Positions 11,685 to 24,085 are shown, numbered from the stretch's first letter. The stretch: DNA of 64,000 bases from Desmodus rotundus (GCF_022682495.2 NC_071398.1:16064934-16128933); one strand, 5' to 3'. Numbers and translations are program-made. The notes: a model not told the origin generated them from the sequence alone.

Positions 11685-11860
11685 AATAAGTACCTACAGT
11701 GCTCAAGCACTTTTCCACCATCCTCTCATTCATTCCTCACAACACCCGTTTGCAGGGGGTGTTTTGTTGTAAAGATGAAGAGACTGATGCTCAGAGAGTT
11801 CAATGATGTGCTTCCAACCTCCCAAAGGTAAATGGTAATATCAAGGCCTTAACTGAGAGT
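11685..11860 (+). mobile_element. MIR SINE
   Basis: GCTCAAGCACTTTTCCACC, CATTCCTCACAACACCC, AAGATGAAGAGACTGATGCT, CAGAGAGTTCAATGATGTGC follow the MIR core. Confidence 0.65.
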
Positions 11861-13984
11861 CATTTGACTAAAGTTTGTTGCTCTGCATGTGTACTTTGAT
11901 GATTTTGCAAATTATCTAAAGGGCATCAAGTGTAGGTTAATGCGAATGCATGGTAGGGTATGAGGTATGGATCTAAGATAATTTCCTACTGCTACCCCTT
12001 TGTTCTTTCAGCACTTACTGAATCATAACCTTCCCCCATTGCTGTATTGTTTCTGCTTTTAATCTGCTTCTGAAATACTTTTCTAATCCATTTTTATTTA
12101 TTAACTAATGGCACATATTTTTAAATTAACTTTAATATTATTTATTACAGGATTCATGCTTATCATTAACAAATTCTAACATATAGAAAGTGAACTTCAA
12201 AAATGTTATAAAAGTCCCTGTAATTACAATGCACATATAACCATTATTAGCAACTGGCCTGTTTTCTTACTCACTTTATGAACATGCTAATCTACATATA
12301 ATTTTTAAAACACAACTGAGAACTTGCTTTTATCACTTAGCAACTCGGATACCCTTAGTTTTACCCGTAGTTTTATCATATGAGTCATTTTATGATGCTT
12401 TTAGAAATCCAGTGGGGTTCTTTTTTTTCTTTTCCAAAAACTAATCTCTGCTTTCATATTTCAACAGAGACAAAGAAGTAATACAAATGATTCCTAACCA
12501 GCCTGTTTCTTCTTGTGCAAATTGCCTTTCTCATTGCCTCTGCTTTAGTGAAAATGGAATTGAAATCTTGTCTTTCTATTTTTTTCTAATCCTGTAAGTG
12601 GTCAAGACTTTTCTACTGTTGTCAACAGTCTTCTCTGCTTTGTATGTTTTGAAGTAGGCAGAAAGAACATAGTTTCACATAAAGCAATATTTCTTCATAG
12701 GGGAGGGAGAAGTACTAGGAATGGAATTGACTTACAAAAAACAAAGGTATGGCATAGAAAATAAATATAAATCTCAATGCCAAAAGGAAAAGAAAAATAT
12801 GTAATTCGAAGAAATTTTTCAGATGCAGCATCTCCCAGTTTGGGGATTGATTATATAAGGGTTTATAAACACATCACTTAAGGTCTGGCAATTTCCACAG
12901 GGAAATTTGCTGATAGCTGTCTTTCTTGCAAAAGCAATTAAAAATGTAAACCTAAGATGTTTAAAACTTTTTTAAAACCTTTTTTAAATAAAAAAAGTCG
13001 AAAATCTTGCATATTCTTTTACAGTTTGAAGAAACATTCCAAAGAGAAACGCTTTTTAAATTCATTTTCTAAATGTTTACTTTATAAATGGCCCACAACT
13101 AGTTTTACCATGTAAGATTAGTAGTTAAAGAAGACTACCAAGGAGAAATTACGTACTAAACAGTCCCAAGACCCAGATTGTTCCAGTCTAGCTTGTTCTC
13201 TGTTTATATATATCAACGTGTGAAAGCTAATACTTTTGTATAAAAATAATAGATAGCTATGTTAGAATTTGATTGAGGCCTAAAACATCTTTTTTGCCAG
13301 TTTACATACATTTATTATAAAAAGCCATAATTTAAAATTTTTAATTGCTGCGGACAAATTCCAGAGCTATCTAATTTCTGGTGTATTTGGACCTGTTCCA
13401 CTATACCTCAGAGGTTTAAAAGGAAACTTGAGTTCTCCTTGTTATACTAATAGTAATCTGAGATCCTCAAAAAGGATATATAACTCCTACTTTTATTGAC
13501 TTGGATAGGCCTTGTATTGAAATGGAGAAGGAATGATGGGTAAGGAAGGGAATTGAAAATCCCAGAACTAACATAAACCACGGCTTTTTTTTTTAAAACC
13601 CCAAAACGTTGAAATCACATCTTATAAACACATGCACTGCTTGGTTCTGAGGACATCCTTGGTTTCCTTGTGGGGGATTTTCTCCCCGCTCCTGATAGCT
13701 AGTAAGAAGAGAGGAGCTAACTTCACAGAGTTCAATGATAAGGCCATAAGGGGAAATTAAGTGTGACTTTGTAAATGCTGGTACAGTGAATCCAAGCAAT
13801 TGTAACTCAAATTTTTGGTAGATCTGAGGTGCTGGTGATTGTCTTGTAACTCCTCCCATGTCTTTAGACAAAAAAAAAAAAAAAAGTATAAAGAGACCAG
13901 GATTTCCTGCTTTAAAAAAAACAATATCCTGCATTTGTTGAGGCAGGGGATCAAGGTTGGGTGGGCATATATACCTATCATTTT

Positions 13985-14280
13985 TCACCCATTAAAGTAG
14001 CAAATACTGTTTAAAATAAGATTACTTGATGTTGGCAAGTGTACCGACACGGACAAGCTCATGTACTGCTGGTGAGAACATAAAATGGTACAATCCTTCT
14101 AAGGATTTGCAGTATTTATCATAAACCTTAAATATTCCATTGACCTAGTAGTTTCTGTCCTTAAAAAAATGTGTTCATTGTCATATTATTTAAAGTAAGT
14201 GCCCAGTAATTATGGAATGCCTAAATAAATTATGGTAAACACATAATAGAATGCTGTCTAGATTTTTTTTTAAGAGTTTA
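13985..14280 (+). mobile_element. Old LINE-1 fragment
   Basis: Eroded sense L1 ORF2-end pattern: GATGTTGGCAAGTGTACC, GTACTGCTGGTGAGAACAT, AATGGTACAATCCTTCT, AATTATGGTAAACACATAAT. Interrupted at 14284 by a Ves. Confidence 0.65.
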
Positions 14281-14283
14281 GTC

Positions 14284-14503
14284 TTTTTTTTTTTAGATTT
14301 TATTATTTTTAGAGAGATGGGAAGGGAGGAAGAAAGAAAGAGAGAGAAACATTGATGTGTGAGAGATACATCCATCGGTTATTTGCCTCTCCCACGCCCC
14401 CAGCTGGGGAGCTGGCCCACAACCCAGGCATGTGCCCGGACTGGGAATCAAACCAGTGACCTTTTGGCCAACACTCAGTACACTGAGCTACACTAGCCGG
14501 GGC
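14284..14503 (-). mobile_element. Ves SINE
   Basis: Antisense canonical copy with TTTTAGATTTTATTATTTTT, CCCAGCTGGGGAGCTGGCCC and head GAGCTACACTAGCCGGGGC. It sits in an old sense L1. Confidence 0.9.
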
Positions 14504-14669
14504 TGCCTATGTATTTTTATATAATGCTTATGAAGAGTTTGTATAACATGGAAAGATGTATGTTACTAAAGAAAAGACTAAAAAGTCTGAAAGGAAATGT
14601 GGTGGAATTAGAATTTTTTGTATTTATCTTCATTTTCTTTTCTGCATTTTTCAGTTTAATTGAGAGAAA

Positions 14670-15065
14670 AGGATGAGGCCAACAGAAAGTGAAATGGTGG
14701 TTGTCGGGGTGTGCGGGAGAAGGGAGTGGGGAGTTACTGTTTCATGGGTGCCACATTTCAGTTTGGGAAGATGAAAAGGTTGTGATGCCACAGAATTGGA
14801 CACATAAAAATTGGTTAAGCCCTGGCTGGTGTGACTCAGTGGATTGAGCGTCACCTGGGAACCGTAAGGTCGCGTGTTTGATTCTCAGGGCACATTCCTG
14901 GGTTGTGGGCCACGTCCCCAGGTGGGGGTGTGCAAAAGGCAACCGATCGATATTTCTCTCACACGTCGATGTTTCTCTCCCTGTCTCTGAAAATAAATAA
15001 ATAAAATCTTTTTTAAAACTGGTTAAAATGATAAATTTTACATCATGTCTATTTCATCACAATTG
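14670..15065 (+). mobile_element. Old LINE-1 3' end
   Basis: Sense L1M 3' pattern: AAATGGTGGTTGTCGGGGTG, GGGGAGTTACTGTTTCATGG, GAAGATGAAAAGGTTGTGAT, then after the Ves (14819-15018) GGTTAAAATGATAAATTTTA and CATGTCTATTTCATCACAAT. Confidence 0.75.
14819..15018 (+). mobile_element. Ves SINE with short TSD
   Basis: Sense copy: head GCCCTGGCTGGTGTGACTCA, AATAAATAAATAAAATC tail. Flanked by AAAATTGGTTAA and AAAACTGGTTAA, a 12-bp duplication with one change, inside an L1 3' end. Confidence 0.92.
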
Positions 15066-16534
15066 CAACAACAAAGGCCATTACAGTGGTTTGGGTGACC
15101 CAGAAGCATGTTGACAGTGGGAGTTGAACAGAGTAGGGTTAGAGAAAAATTTCAGAGGTGGGGTGGGAGGGTTTGGCAGTTGGCTAGGGAGAGGCAGGAG
15201 TCTGCAAAGGTTTCTAGAACTGGTTCCCAAAGCTTGATTGGGCGTGAGAATCAACCATTTTTAATATAATAAATTATTGGGCTAGGTGGCTAGAAAGATA
15301 CTAATGCTAATAACTAAATGCACACAGGAGGAGATTAAAGTAAATGAAATCAGCTTACCTTTGGATGCGTTGAGTTTGAAGGGTGAGGACAGCACCCAGG
15401 TGGGAGGAATTGGAACCAACAAGGGACAACGGTTCTAGAGATCTGACATTGAAACTTGCTAGGGGCTAGAAGGTACAATGAGAAGAAAGTGCTAACATCA
15501 GAGCCTTTGGGAACAACTACGTTGTAGGGATTGGAGGAGAAGCGAGGCATTAGAAAATAATGGCACAGAGGAGAAATAAAAAGCAGTTAATAGAGTATAT
15601 TGTCAGATGTGGAATGGTCAAGAATAAGGATTGTGAAAGGGCCTTTGGATTGGGTAAGAAAACATAGTGACTCTTTAGAATTCAGTTTTATTCAGAATAG
15701 TTAAGAAGCAACAGGAGGAAATATAAATAGTAAGCATAAACACTTTTTTTTCAAGAAGTGATAAAGAGAGGAAGGAACCAAATGAGGGTTAGTAAGATCA
15801 AAGCAAGGCTTTTTCAGTCTGGATAAACTTGGTAGTATTTGAGGCCGGTATTTCTCTGGAGTACTTGTCTCTCATGGGTCTCCTATCTCTTCTGCTGTTT
15901 CTTCTCTTCTCCCAGCCCTTTAATAGTGGGGTGACCTCTTCCTCACCCACACTCACTGCCTGGGTGCTGGAAAGTCTTCCATTTGCCCCTCTAGGTCCAC
16001 TTCTCCATCTCTAATTGCTTTCTCTCCCAAGAGGCTGACCTCTATGGACTAGTCACCAAGCTTCCTGGGATGCTGGAGGGAAAGAAGTTGGAGCATTTAT
16101 CCCCTCAGCTCCCCAGTCTGAAGGGTAACTTCAGTCTGGCTGAATTGACTGAAAGTCACTGCCACTCTCAAGTTTATAGGACTCTCTCCTTATGGGTAAC
16201 CACTTCCTCTCCCAGTCCCTTCAGGCTGAGGTGTGGAAACAGGATATCACACTCTATTTTCTCTTGTGGTTTCCCTGAACTCTTTCCTACACCTTTATAT
16301 ATTGTCCCTTTACTGTGTGTCATTCATTTTCTGCTGGAACCCTGACTGATACAGTGATCTTCTCCAGTCGCATGGGTTGAACATCAACCACACGCCAACA
16401 ATTCCCACTTACATAGGACCCGCCCAGACCCATCTCCCGAACTGCAGGCTCGTGCATCTGGCTGCCTGCTAGTGGTGATTGTCTAATGTATGTCTTAACT
16501 TCCTGATCTCTGCTCCTAAACTGTTCATGGCCAC

Positions 16535-17335
16535 TCTATCCTTCCAGTTGTTTAGGACAAAAAAGTCTTAAAATTATCCTCGATTCCTCTCTTTTTCTCA
16601 GACCCCTTATCCAGACTGTCAGGATAGGGCTTCCTTTCATAGAGCATCTGACTTCTTCTCACCACCTCCTCTCCTGTCACCCTGGTTCAACTACTGTAAT
16701 CTCTCACTTATAATACATCCCAGTTGGTCTTCATGCTGCTTCTTTAGCCTCTTTCACCTTATTTTCAACATAGTAGTGAAAATGATTTAAATGCAAGTTA
16801 GATCATGTCACTCCTCTGCTTAAAACCTCCCAATGGCTTTCCGTTTCAGAATAAAAGCCCAAGTCCTTAGGCTGACCTGAAAGGTCCTACATATCTGCCT
16901 CCCACACCCTGTACCTCTGTGACCCCATGTTCTGTTCTTTCCCCGCATTACCCTGCACTAGTCACACTGGCTTCCCTTATTGCTCTAACAAGGTTCTCTC
17001 TGCCAGGAATGCTTCTCTCAGGTATCTGCGTGACTGACTCCCCTACCCCCTTTAAGCCTTCATTCACATGTTGTTTGGGGTTTTCTTTTTAGATTTTATT
17101 TTATTTATTTATTTTTAGAGAGTGGAAGGGAGAGAGAGAAACATCAATGTGTGGTTGCCTCTCAAGCACCCCCCACCAGGGACCCGACCTGCAACCCAGG
17201 CATGTGCCCTGACTAGGAATCAAACCAGTGACCCTTTGGTTCACAGGCCAGTGCTCAATCCACCAAGCCACACCAGCCAGAGCCAACTGTTGTCTTAATA
17301 AAGCTTACCCTGACCACTGTATTTATTTAGAATGG
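16535..17335 (-). mobile_element. L2 LINE fragment, antisense
   Basis: Antisense L2 pattern: GTCACTCCTCTGCTTAAAAC, CTCCCAATGGCTTTCC, AGAATAAAAGCCCAAGTCC, GCCAGGAATGCTTCTCTCAG and, after a Ves insertion, CTTACCCTGACCACTG. This is the old mammalian L2 3'-ORF region. Confidence 0.8.
17088..17283 (-). mobile_element. Ves SINE (inside an L2)
   Basis: Antisense canonical copy with AGATTTTATTTTATTTATTT, CCCCCCACCAGGGACC and head AAGCCACACCAGCCAGAGCC. L2 sequence continues on both sides. Confidence 0.92.
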
Positions 17336-17429
17336 CAAATTTACCAACCTCTTCCTGCCAGCACTCCTGATCCATCTTTCCTGTTTTTCCTTTTCCGCAA
17401 CAATTAATATCTTCTAACATACTTATAAA

Positions 17430-17935
17430 TTACTTTTTTATTTTTTAATTATCATGCAGTGAAATTGGTTCCCTCCCCCCCACCCCCACCGCCCTTAGGG
17501 CATACAGTCCTGTGAATTTTAACACATGTGTAAATTCTTATGTCTATCACCACAGTCAGGATATAGGATATTTCCATGCTCCAAAAAAATAATCGCATCT
17601 TCCCCATCCCTAACCCCTGGCAACCACTGATGTGTTCCTCATAGTTTGCCTTTTCAATAATGGGATCATGCAGTATGTAACATTTGACACTGGCTTGTTT
17701 TACTCAGTGTAACACCTTTGACATTTATCCCAGTTGCTGAGTGTATCAGTGCGTTCCTTTTTTACCTAGTATTCTGTTCTGTGGCTATCCTGCAGTTTAT
17801 CCATTCACCCACTGAAGGACATTTGGGTTGCTTCCAGTTTCCAGGGCAGTTATGAAAAGAGCTGCTAAAACGTTCACGTACAGACTTATGTGAACATAAG
17901 TTGTTGTTTCTTTGGAATATAATTTACTTATTACA
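17430..17935 (-). mobile_element. LINE-1 3' end, antisense
   Basis: Antisense L1 3' pattern: TCCTGTGAATTTTAACACAT, CACAGTCAGGATATAGGAT, CCCTGGCAACCACTGATG, CAGTTTATCCATTCACCC, GAAGGACATTTGGGTTGC. Confidence 0.8.
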
Positions 17936-19109
17936 TTTATCTTTTTTTGCATGTTTTGTTCACAGATGTATCATTCTAAGTTTCTAAAACAGTTCCTGGC
18001 ACATACCAGGAGCTCAACAAATTGGTGAATTTGCAGTGTTACTTTAAAATGGAATGGTGCAGCAAAACCGGGGTTACTCTGAAGACATTCAGGGTTTGCA
18101 TCACCAAAACCTAGACTGCAGTCTGCTCACACCCCAAGTGTCAGGAGACCTGAGTTGAAAGACACCTGCTAGAGTTGAGAGTGTACGTAAATGTCTTTTT
18201 ACTGAAAGTAATTCCTCCCTGATGTTTTTGGTGGCCATCTATCAGATTCCCGAGTTGGAGGAGGAGCTTGGGGTGAGGTTAAGGAGAAACCTCTTGGGAG
18301 AATACTTTAACAGTGATGTCAACATAACTCATTTGTGAGCAAGATGAAGAGCCAGCTCTTCCTCCCTAAGGATAACCCAGAAACAAACTTGCTCGTAAAA
18401 GCGGGGGAAATAATGGTACCACTCTCTCCACATTGTCTGACCCACTTAGTTTCACTTAAACTTATAGTGATAAGTCACCAGATGAGATTAAGAAAAAGAT
18501 AATTTTTAGAGATAAAGAGGAAAATAATGCTTATATGAGAGGTTGATGTTTATAAGGAAAGGTAATTGATTTACTGGAATATTTGTGTTAACAGCCATAG
18601 CCTATGTCTGACTGTGAAGTATCTTTTGGATAAGCTTGTAAGTGACATTCAAATTAAAATGATTTGCTGCCTAATGCTCCAAATCAGGATAGCAGTGTAT
18701 CTCATTAAAGTGCACGGCCCCCCGTAACCGTATTCTCCAGAGTATGGAATTCAGTAAGAATGAGTTGGCTCTTGGATCCCAGCTAGTGCATTATGGTTGT
18801 TGAAGGCTCAGCCAGATTTCACTCTAAGGTGGCTTCATGTTTAAAGTTTGAGCAAGGTTTTAGAATAAGTCTTCTTCATTTATCAAGTGAGTTTTTTTCT
18901 TGGTATAAATGATACAGACTCATAAAAATGTCAAATATACAGAACTATATAAAGAAAGAAAGGCACCTATACATAAGCATTATTGATATTTTGATGAAAA
19001 TCCTTCCAGACATCTTTCCAGGTGGGTGTATAGAACATGTATGTTTTTATTACTGTAAAGAGAAGGGGCTACAATGATACTCTTAGGTTAGTGGAAAGCC
19101 CCTTTCTTT

Positions 19110-19300
19110 TTCTTTTTTTAATTTTTATTTATGTTAGAGAGAGAATGGGAAAGAAAAAGAGAGGGAGAAACATCAGTCTGTTGTTCCACTTCTTTATGCA
19201 TTTGCTGGTTGATTCTTGTATGTGCCCGGACTGGGGATCAAACCGGCAACCTTGGTGTATTGAGCTGATGTTCTAACCAACTGGGCTACCTTGAGTGATC
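19110..19300 (-). mobile_element. Ves-related SINE (tgttgttccac-type)
   Basis: Antisense copy with TTAGAGAGAGAATGGG, TGTTGTTCCACTTCTTTATG, GGGGATCAAACCGGCAACC and head CCAACTGGGCTACCTTGAG. The head is diverged. Confidence 0.82.
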
Positions 19301-19421
19301 AGTACATGGAAGAAATAAAATTTACTTCAGCACCTAAAACCTAAAACACTGCAAACACCCGTGTTTAATTAAACATTTTGAGGATGATCTTCATCAGGAA
19401 AAATGAAATAATTCTGAAATA

Positions 19422-19628
19422 CAGGGTTTGGCAGAAGTAATGCCTGCTCGAGTGTGGTTGGTAGGGTAATAATATGGGTGTAATAATTTCTAGTTTTAAC
19501 TTGAACATTTCACCTAAAATGTCCTATGGTGTGCTTGAGTGTGATATTGTTATGATACGTATGATGCTTATGATTTTATAATAAAAGATTTTGTAATAAA
19601 AAAGGGGTGTTATTTGTGCCAGACCCTG
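19422..19628. mobile_element. 207-bp TA-flanked MITE (mariner/Tc1 type)
   Basis: The left end CAGGGTTTGGCAGAAGTAAT at 19422 and the right end ending at 19628 read inward as CAGGGTCTGGCACAAATAAC, a terminal inverted repeat of about 23 bp with a few mismatches. TA dinucleotides flank it exactly at 19420-19421 and 19629-19630, as expected for Tc1/mariner insertion. The interior is AT-rich with no coding capacity. The TIR differs from the CGAGGT..CCAGA mariners elsewhere in this window, so it belongs to another family. Confidence 0.8.
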
Positions 19629-20559
19629 TATAGTGAGGATTCTGAGTTGGCCTGAATGCCATGTGGTGGTGTAGAGGCTTTGCTTATTCATTCAAGTACC
19701 CAGGTTAAAGCACTGTGGCAACTTGCAAGGTGTACGTATAGAACTAAAACAGCACCATTAACTTTCCATTTTCCCCAGATCTCAGGTGAATTAGAAATAG
19801 ATGTCTGTTCACAGTTCTTCAGGCTTTATGGATGGCCAGTGAGATGGGGGTACGGGCATCGTTGTCATCGACTCAAGTGAAACGCATTGCCCTCTGCAAG
19901 CCATGCAATAGGCTGTATATGTGTGTCTGTTTCATTTAAATGTGTGCAATAATCAGTTCAGTGATGCTGCTGCGGGACTGCGTGAACTTCTGAGCGGATC
20001 ATAAAGGGCCCTTTCCTAACCGCTGTAATATTCAAGATTAGTCATTTACGATGTCTTTAATTTCCCCCATTGGTAGCCCAGGAGTTGGTATACTGCCTTA
20101 AATAGTTCAAAAAGCAAGTCTCTGCCATGGCAGTGACTGGAAACTGTAGGAATTTCTGCCAAAGTTCTTGTGATCTAATCCTCTCTTGAAAGTACAAAGC
20201 TAAAGCACGTATTGAAATGCCTGAGTCAGCTGCTCACGGGGTATACTGGCTGCAACTCTGCTCATTTTTCTAGGATGAAAAAAATCTCCTTGGTGACCTG
20301 AGGCAGCTAGCTAGCTTTAACTCTCTCCACCCAGAAATACATGTATTGTAACTATGCGTAGAAAGCGTATACACATATATATGAACACATGTCAATTACA
20401 TCTAAATACTGGCATAATTTCAAAAGGATGCTTTATGATCTATTATATTTTCTATAATTATGCTTAATTTTAACATATCTTGCTTAATAACTTATAAGAA
20501 AATAACTTTACTTCTATTGATTGCTGTTGAAAAGTTTTAACTTCTTCAACTTCCTAATT

Positions 20560-20760
20560 TAGGGAAGGGGAAAAAAGCACCTACTATTTATTGAATGTTT
20601 AATACATGCCTGGAATTTCTACTTGTTTAATGTGAACTCCCATTCTATAGATGAGGACCTCAGAACAGGCAAGGGAGGTCACATAGCTCTGGGGTAGCAA
20701 GCACAGTTAGTGTTCGAAGCAGGTCAGTATGATTGCAAAGGCCTCACTACCACCACATCA
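20560..20760 (+). mobile_element. MIR SINE
   Basis: CACCTACTATTTATTGAATG, ATAGATGAGGACCTCAGAAC, AGGTCACATAGCTCTGGG and GTGTTCGAAGCAGGTCAGTA in MIR order. Confidence 0.7.
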
Positions 20761-21137
20761 TGCTGTAGAATGAGCTATAGAATGCTAGGCTTATGGGCTT
20801 AAACTTTATTATTAATATTGTTAAGTAAAAAATACAAGGTGCAGAACAATAAACATGATATACTGCCACTGTGTGAAATGTGTGTATACATGTATTCACG
20901 CATGTGTCTGCTTTACATATGCTTAGCATTTCCAGTATATCTGTGGAACACCGTATAGTGGTTGCCCCCAGGGATGGCAGTTGGGTTGCTAGAAACCTAG
21001 CATGTTTATTATAAAATCTTTTACATCATTGAATTTTTTTATGTGCATATATAACCTATTCAAAAAAGAAACTATTTTAAAAACAGTTGTTGGCTATGTT
21101 TTTAGAAATATTTGATTATTTTTTATTTTAAAAATTG

Positions 21138-21350
21138 TTTTAAAGATTTTATTTATTTTTAGAAAGAAGAGAAGGGAGGGGGAAGGAGAGGGAGAGAAAC
21201 ATCGAGGTGAGAGAGAAATACTACTCTATTGCCTCTCCTATGTGCCCTGACTGGGGACCAAGCCTGCAACCCAGGCCTGTGCCCTGACCAGGATTCAAAT
21301 GGGCGACCTTTCACTTTGCCAGACGATGCCCAACCAATTGCATCAGGGCT
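21138..21350 (-). mobile_element. Ves SINE (variant)
   Basis: Antisense copy with TTTTAAAGATTTTATTTATT, GACTGGGGACCAAGCC, CTTTCACTTTGCCAGACGAT and head CAATTGCATCAGGGC, which has lost several head bases. Confidence 0.85.
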
Positions 21351-21889
21351 GATTAATTTTTAGATTTAGTAATCTATTTGTTAGTGAAGTTTCATTGGCT
21401 TGTAACGCTTCTAATGCTATGAAAGGTTAATGCTAGCTATTATACTGATAAGCATTGATAATGATAATATCTTTCTGGTTTTCAATTCCCGTCATCTACT
21501 CTAATGACCTAGCACTTTGGAATCTGAGAGGGAGGTAGAATACGATATAACATACTGGTGTTAGCAGAGGTAATGGTGACCGATTCATCTGCATTCAACT
21601 ATTTATTTACATTTTAGTGCTATTTAAGATTTTAATAATCTTTGGCTCATCTGGTTTTTGAAACAAGAACACTGTGTTTCAGATGACAGTAGTTGCCGGT
21701 TGTGCCTGAGGGAAAAGAAGTATTTTATGTGATTCCTAAAACTGAACTTTAAAAAGTTTCCCATCTACTAAAAGGTATATTTTAACTTGGGGCTACCATT
21801 AATGGAAATACCTTATTTTGAATGCACTTATTTTTCTACTTGCTTGTACTTGTTTTCAAAACTGTAAATGTCTGTTTACGTAGCTGTCT

Positions 21890-22025
21890 TCCTTACTGGA
21901 CTGGTCATCCTTGACTTACTGGACTTGAGGGTAGCGTCCATGTGTCGTTTACTCTCGTTTCTAGGTGCCCAGCCGAATGCTTGACAATCAGTAGGTAGCT
22001 AGAAATGTTGATTGAATTGAATCAA
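21890..22025 (+). mobile_element. L2 3' end
   Basis: ACTTGAGGGTAGCGTCCATG, TCTAGGTGCCCAGCCGAATG, CAATCAGTAGGTAGCTAG and TTGATTGAATTGAAT correspond to the L2 3' terminus. Confidence 0.55.
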
Positions 22026-22821
22026 ATTGAACTTCTAGTTATTTAGCTCAGCCCAGAGAAGAGAGAGAGAGAGAGATAACCTCAGTCTTCAGATATTTGA
22101 GGGTGTTCTCTTGTGGAAGACATTTGTTCTATAGGCTTCAATAGACAGAAAACCAGTGAGTGGAAGTTTCAAGGTTTGTAAATGTTCACTCATCTAAAGC
22201 TACATGGCACTGTCTCTGGGGATACTGAACCTACACCAGGAGATTCACTCATGGCTGGTCAACTACTGAGGCAGTTCAAGAATTCAGTTATCTATTTGTT
22301 CCTTCACACATTTATTGAAACATTTATTGAACAGATGCCATTCTAGATATTAGATGCCAAGATTGAGCAAATCATAACCGCTGCCTTGGGGAACTCAACA
22401 GCCAGCAGGGGACACAGAGGTTTTAGAAAAGGATCACAACCCAGGGTTGTTCCAAGAGGTTGTTAGAGAGATGTAATGTAATAACCTGGAGAGAGTGGAC
22501 AGGAAAGGCTGCTGAGGAGGTGACTCTTGAGTAGAGTTGGCTAAGCAGACAAGGGGGGGGAGGGAAAGGAGTGTCCTAAGCAGATGGAACAATACATGCA
22601 AGCTCAGAAGTTAAAGTTTTTAGAATAGACTGATCCTATTTCATTTGGATTTACATGCCCTTAAAGGACCCTCCAAACCGAAGATTCTGTGTGCTGGCTC
22701 TTTAACTTAGTGTTTTTTTGTTTTATTTCATAACAGATATTTCATGAATGTGTGTATTTTAGTTGTCATTTTTTTATAGGAAGCAAAAATACTAATCTTC
22801 TTCTTTGATTTTTGTTCATAG

Positions 22822-23035
22822 TCAAGTTCATCCGAGAAGTAACGCCATATATCAAGAAGCCATCGTTAGTATCAGATCTGCCATGGGAAGGTGCAGCTCC
22901 CCAGTCACCAAGCTTTAGTGGCAGTGAGGACTCTGGCTCTCCAAAACACCAGAACAGCACGAAGGACAGGAAAGTCATTCCTCTCAAAATGTGCTTTGCT
23001 GCTAGAAACCTAAGCATGCCGGACCTGGAGAACAG
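22822..23035 (+). CDS. SNTB2: SNTB2 exon (probably exon 2): end of PDZ, C-terminal half of split PH1
   Basis: Internal coding exon of 214 nt. The acceptor AG is at 22820-22821 after a T-rich tract, and the donor GT is at 23036-23037 (GTGAG). It enters in phase 1 (first codon completes a Val) and leaves in phase 2. It encodes VKFIREVTPYIKK, then a Ser/Pro-rich stretch around SFSGSEDSGSPKH, then IPLKMCFAARNLSMPDLEN. These strings are typical of beta-2-syntrophin; beta-1 and alpha-1 differ strongly in the Ser-rich linker. Counting back from the stop on a 540-residue protein, this is about residues 194-265. In syntrophins the first PH domain is interrupted by the PDZ, and this exon resumes PH1. 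The Ser-rich segment is a plausible flexible, phosphorylated PH1 loop (inference). The antisense frame is also open across the exon but shows no relation to any family. Confidence 0.96.
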
Positions 23036-23304
23036 GTGAGCTGTGCCTGAGCTGAACGTCATACGTACAGCCTTGCAAACTTAAAGACATGCCGCAGTAT
23101 CACTTATGCATGTTGTTATGCTGTGTATGCCTAAGTTACACAGAGGAGAAGTCAGTCTGAGAGGGAATAATTTTTGGTGTTCCATATTTAAATTACTTCA
23201 CACATATATGTGCAGGACACATACAGAAAAATTTTAGACAAACACAAGAAACTTAATGGTATATACTCCTGGGGAGTGAAATGGGGTTAGAAGGAAAGAA
23301 TCTT

Positions 23305-23495
23305 AGTGATTTTAGAGACAGGGGATGGAAGAGAGAGAAACATCAATGTGAGAGAGAAACATTGACCTTTCATATGCTCCCTGACCAGGGACTGAACCTG
23401 CAACCTAGGCATGTGCCCTGACCGGGAATCGAACCTGCAACCTTTTGGTTTATGGGACGATGCCCAACCAACTAAGCCACACACCAGCCAGAGCT
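23305..23495 (-). mobile_element. Ves SINE (variant), tail lost
   Basis: Antisense copy with AGAGAGAAACATCAATGTGA, GACCAGGGACTGAACCTGC, GGGAATCGAACCTGCAACC and head AAGCCACACACCAGCCAGAG. Little A-rich tail remains at its left. It is the nearest SINE to the first exon seen. Confidence 0.86.
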
Positions 23496-23789
23496 GGAGT
23501 CCCAGTCTTAATGCTGCAAAGTGATTTGTTTCAACTTTTACTTGAAATACCAAAAATTGCAAATAATTAGCTTGTTGTAAAATATAAATTGAAAGAGAGT
23601 CAAGGTTATTCCTTTATCAGTCTTACTTGTATTCCAGAGAAAAAGGAAAGCAATGGAATTACAGTACCTGACACAATTATGCATAACTTATACCCACAGG
23701 AATGAGCATCCATGCTGTCTTGGCAGGAAAAACATGTTCAGAACTGTTGACTAATTAAACAAAAATTAGGATGATGGTCTTTGTAGCTT

Positions 23790-24085
23790 TGGCCAAGCTA
23801 TTTGTTTTCCAGAAGCCTTGGTTTCCTCCTGTATAAAATGAAAGGTTATGTAAGGATTAAATAAGAGAATGTAAAATTGGCATAATGAGCTTTCAATAGA
23901 TTCTAGGTGCTGTTAGTGTCCTTGTGACCTTAACTAAGTTCCTTAATTTCTCTGTTGTCCTGTTTTTATTTTTCTCTCTCTATAAAATGGACATCATAAT
24001 AACTGCTCAACTATACTCTTTAGAACTACTTCAAGGATAAATAAGATAGTATCTGTAAAATCACTTGGAGCTCTTTGATCCTTAA
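23790..24085 (+). mobile_element. Two MIR 3' parts in tandem
   Basis: Each half shows the same order: TCCTGTATAAAATGAAAGG then AGGATTAAATAAGAGAATG (23828-23875), and TCTATAAAATGGACATCATA then AAGGATAAATAAGATAGTA (23980-24050). Two insertions or a duplication. Confidence 0.6.

Larger units (their letters stand above)
1..22821 (+). other. SNTB2: SNTB2 intron 1 (3' part), repeat-rich non-coding
   Basis: Everything left of the first exon seen. No open frame here resembles a known protein apart from transposon relics. Recognised repeats are listed separately. Unassigned stretches longer than 300 bp: 460-2000 (unique-looking), 4950-6085 (unique, with weak MIR/L2-like ends near 5800-6060), 6245-6910 (includes a GC-richer patch 6345-6500), 8435-9440, 9825-11075, 11865-13980 (AT-rich, possible eroded L1 near 12050-12400), 15065-16535 and 17940-19100. 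15840-16375 ends in a CCCTGACTGATACA motif and looks like an old interspersed repeat I cannot name. 22297-22640 starts with an ATTTATTGA..CAGATGCC pattern typical of ancient mammalian repeats. 18890-19045 may be old L1. Confidence 0.85.

Noticed and set aside
13593..13988. 131-residue antisense open frame
   Set aside because: Includes a long phenylalanine run from an A15 stretch at 13870; no similarity to any family.
15840..16375. Possible solo LTR (ends GCTGGAACCCTGACTGATACAG)
   Set aside because: No matching TG..CA boundary pair, polyadenylation signal or flanking duplication could be found, so the family is left unassigned.
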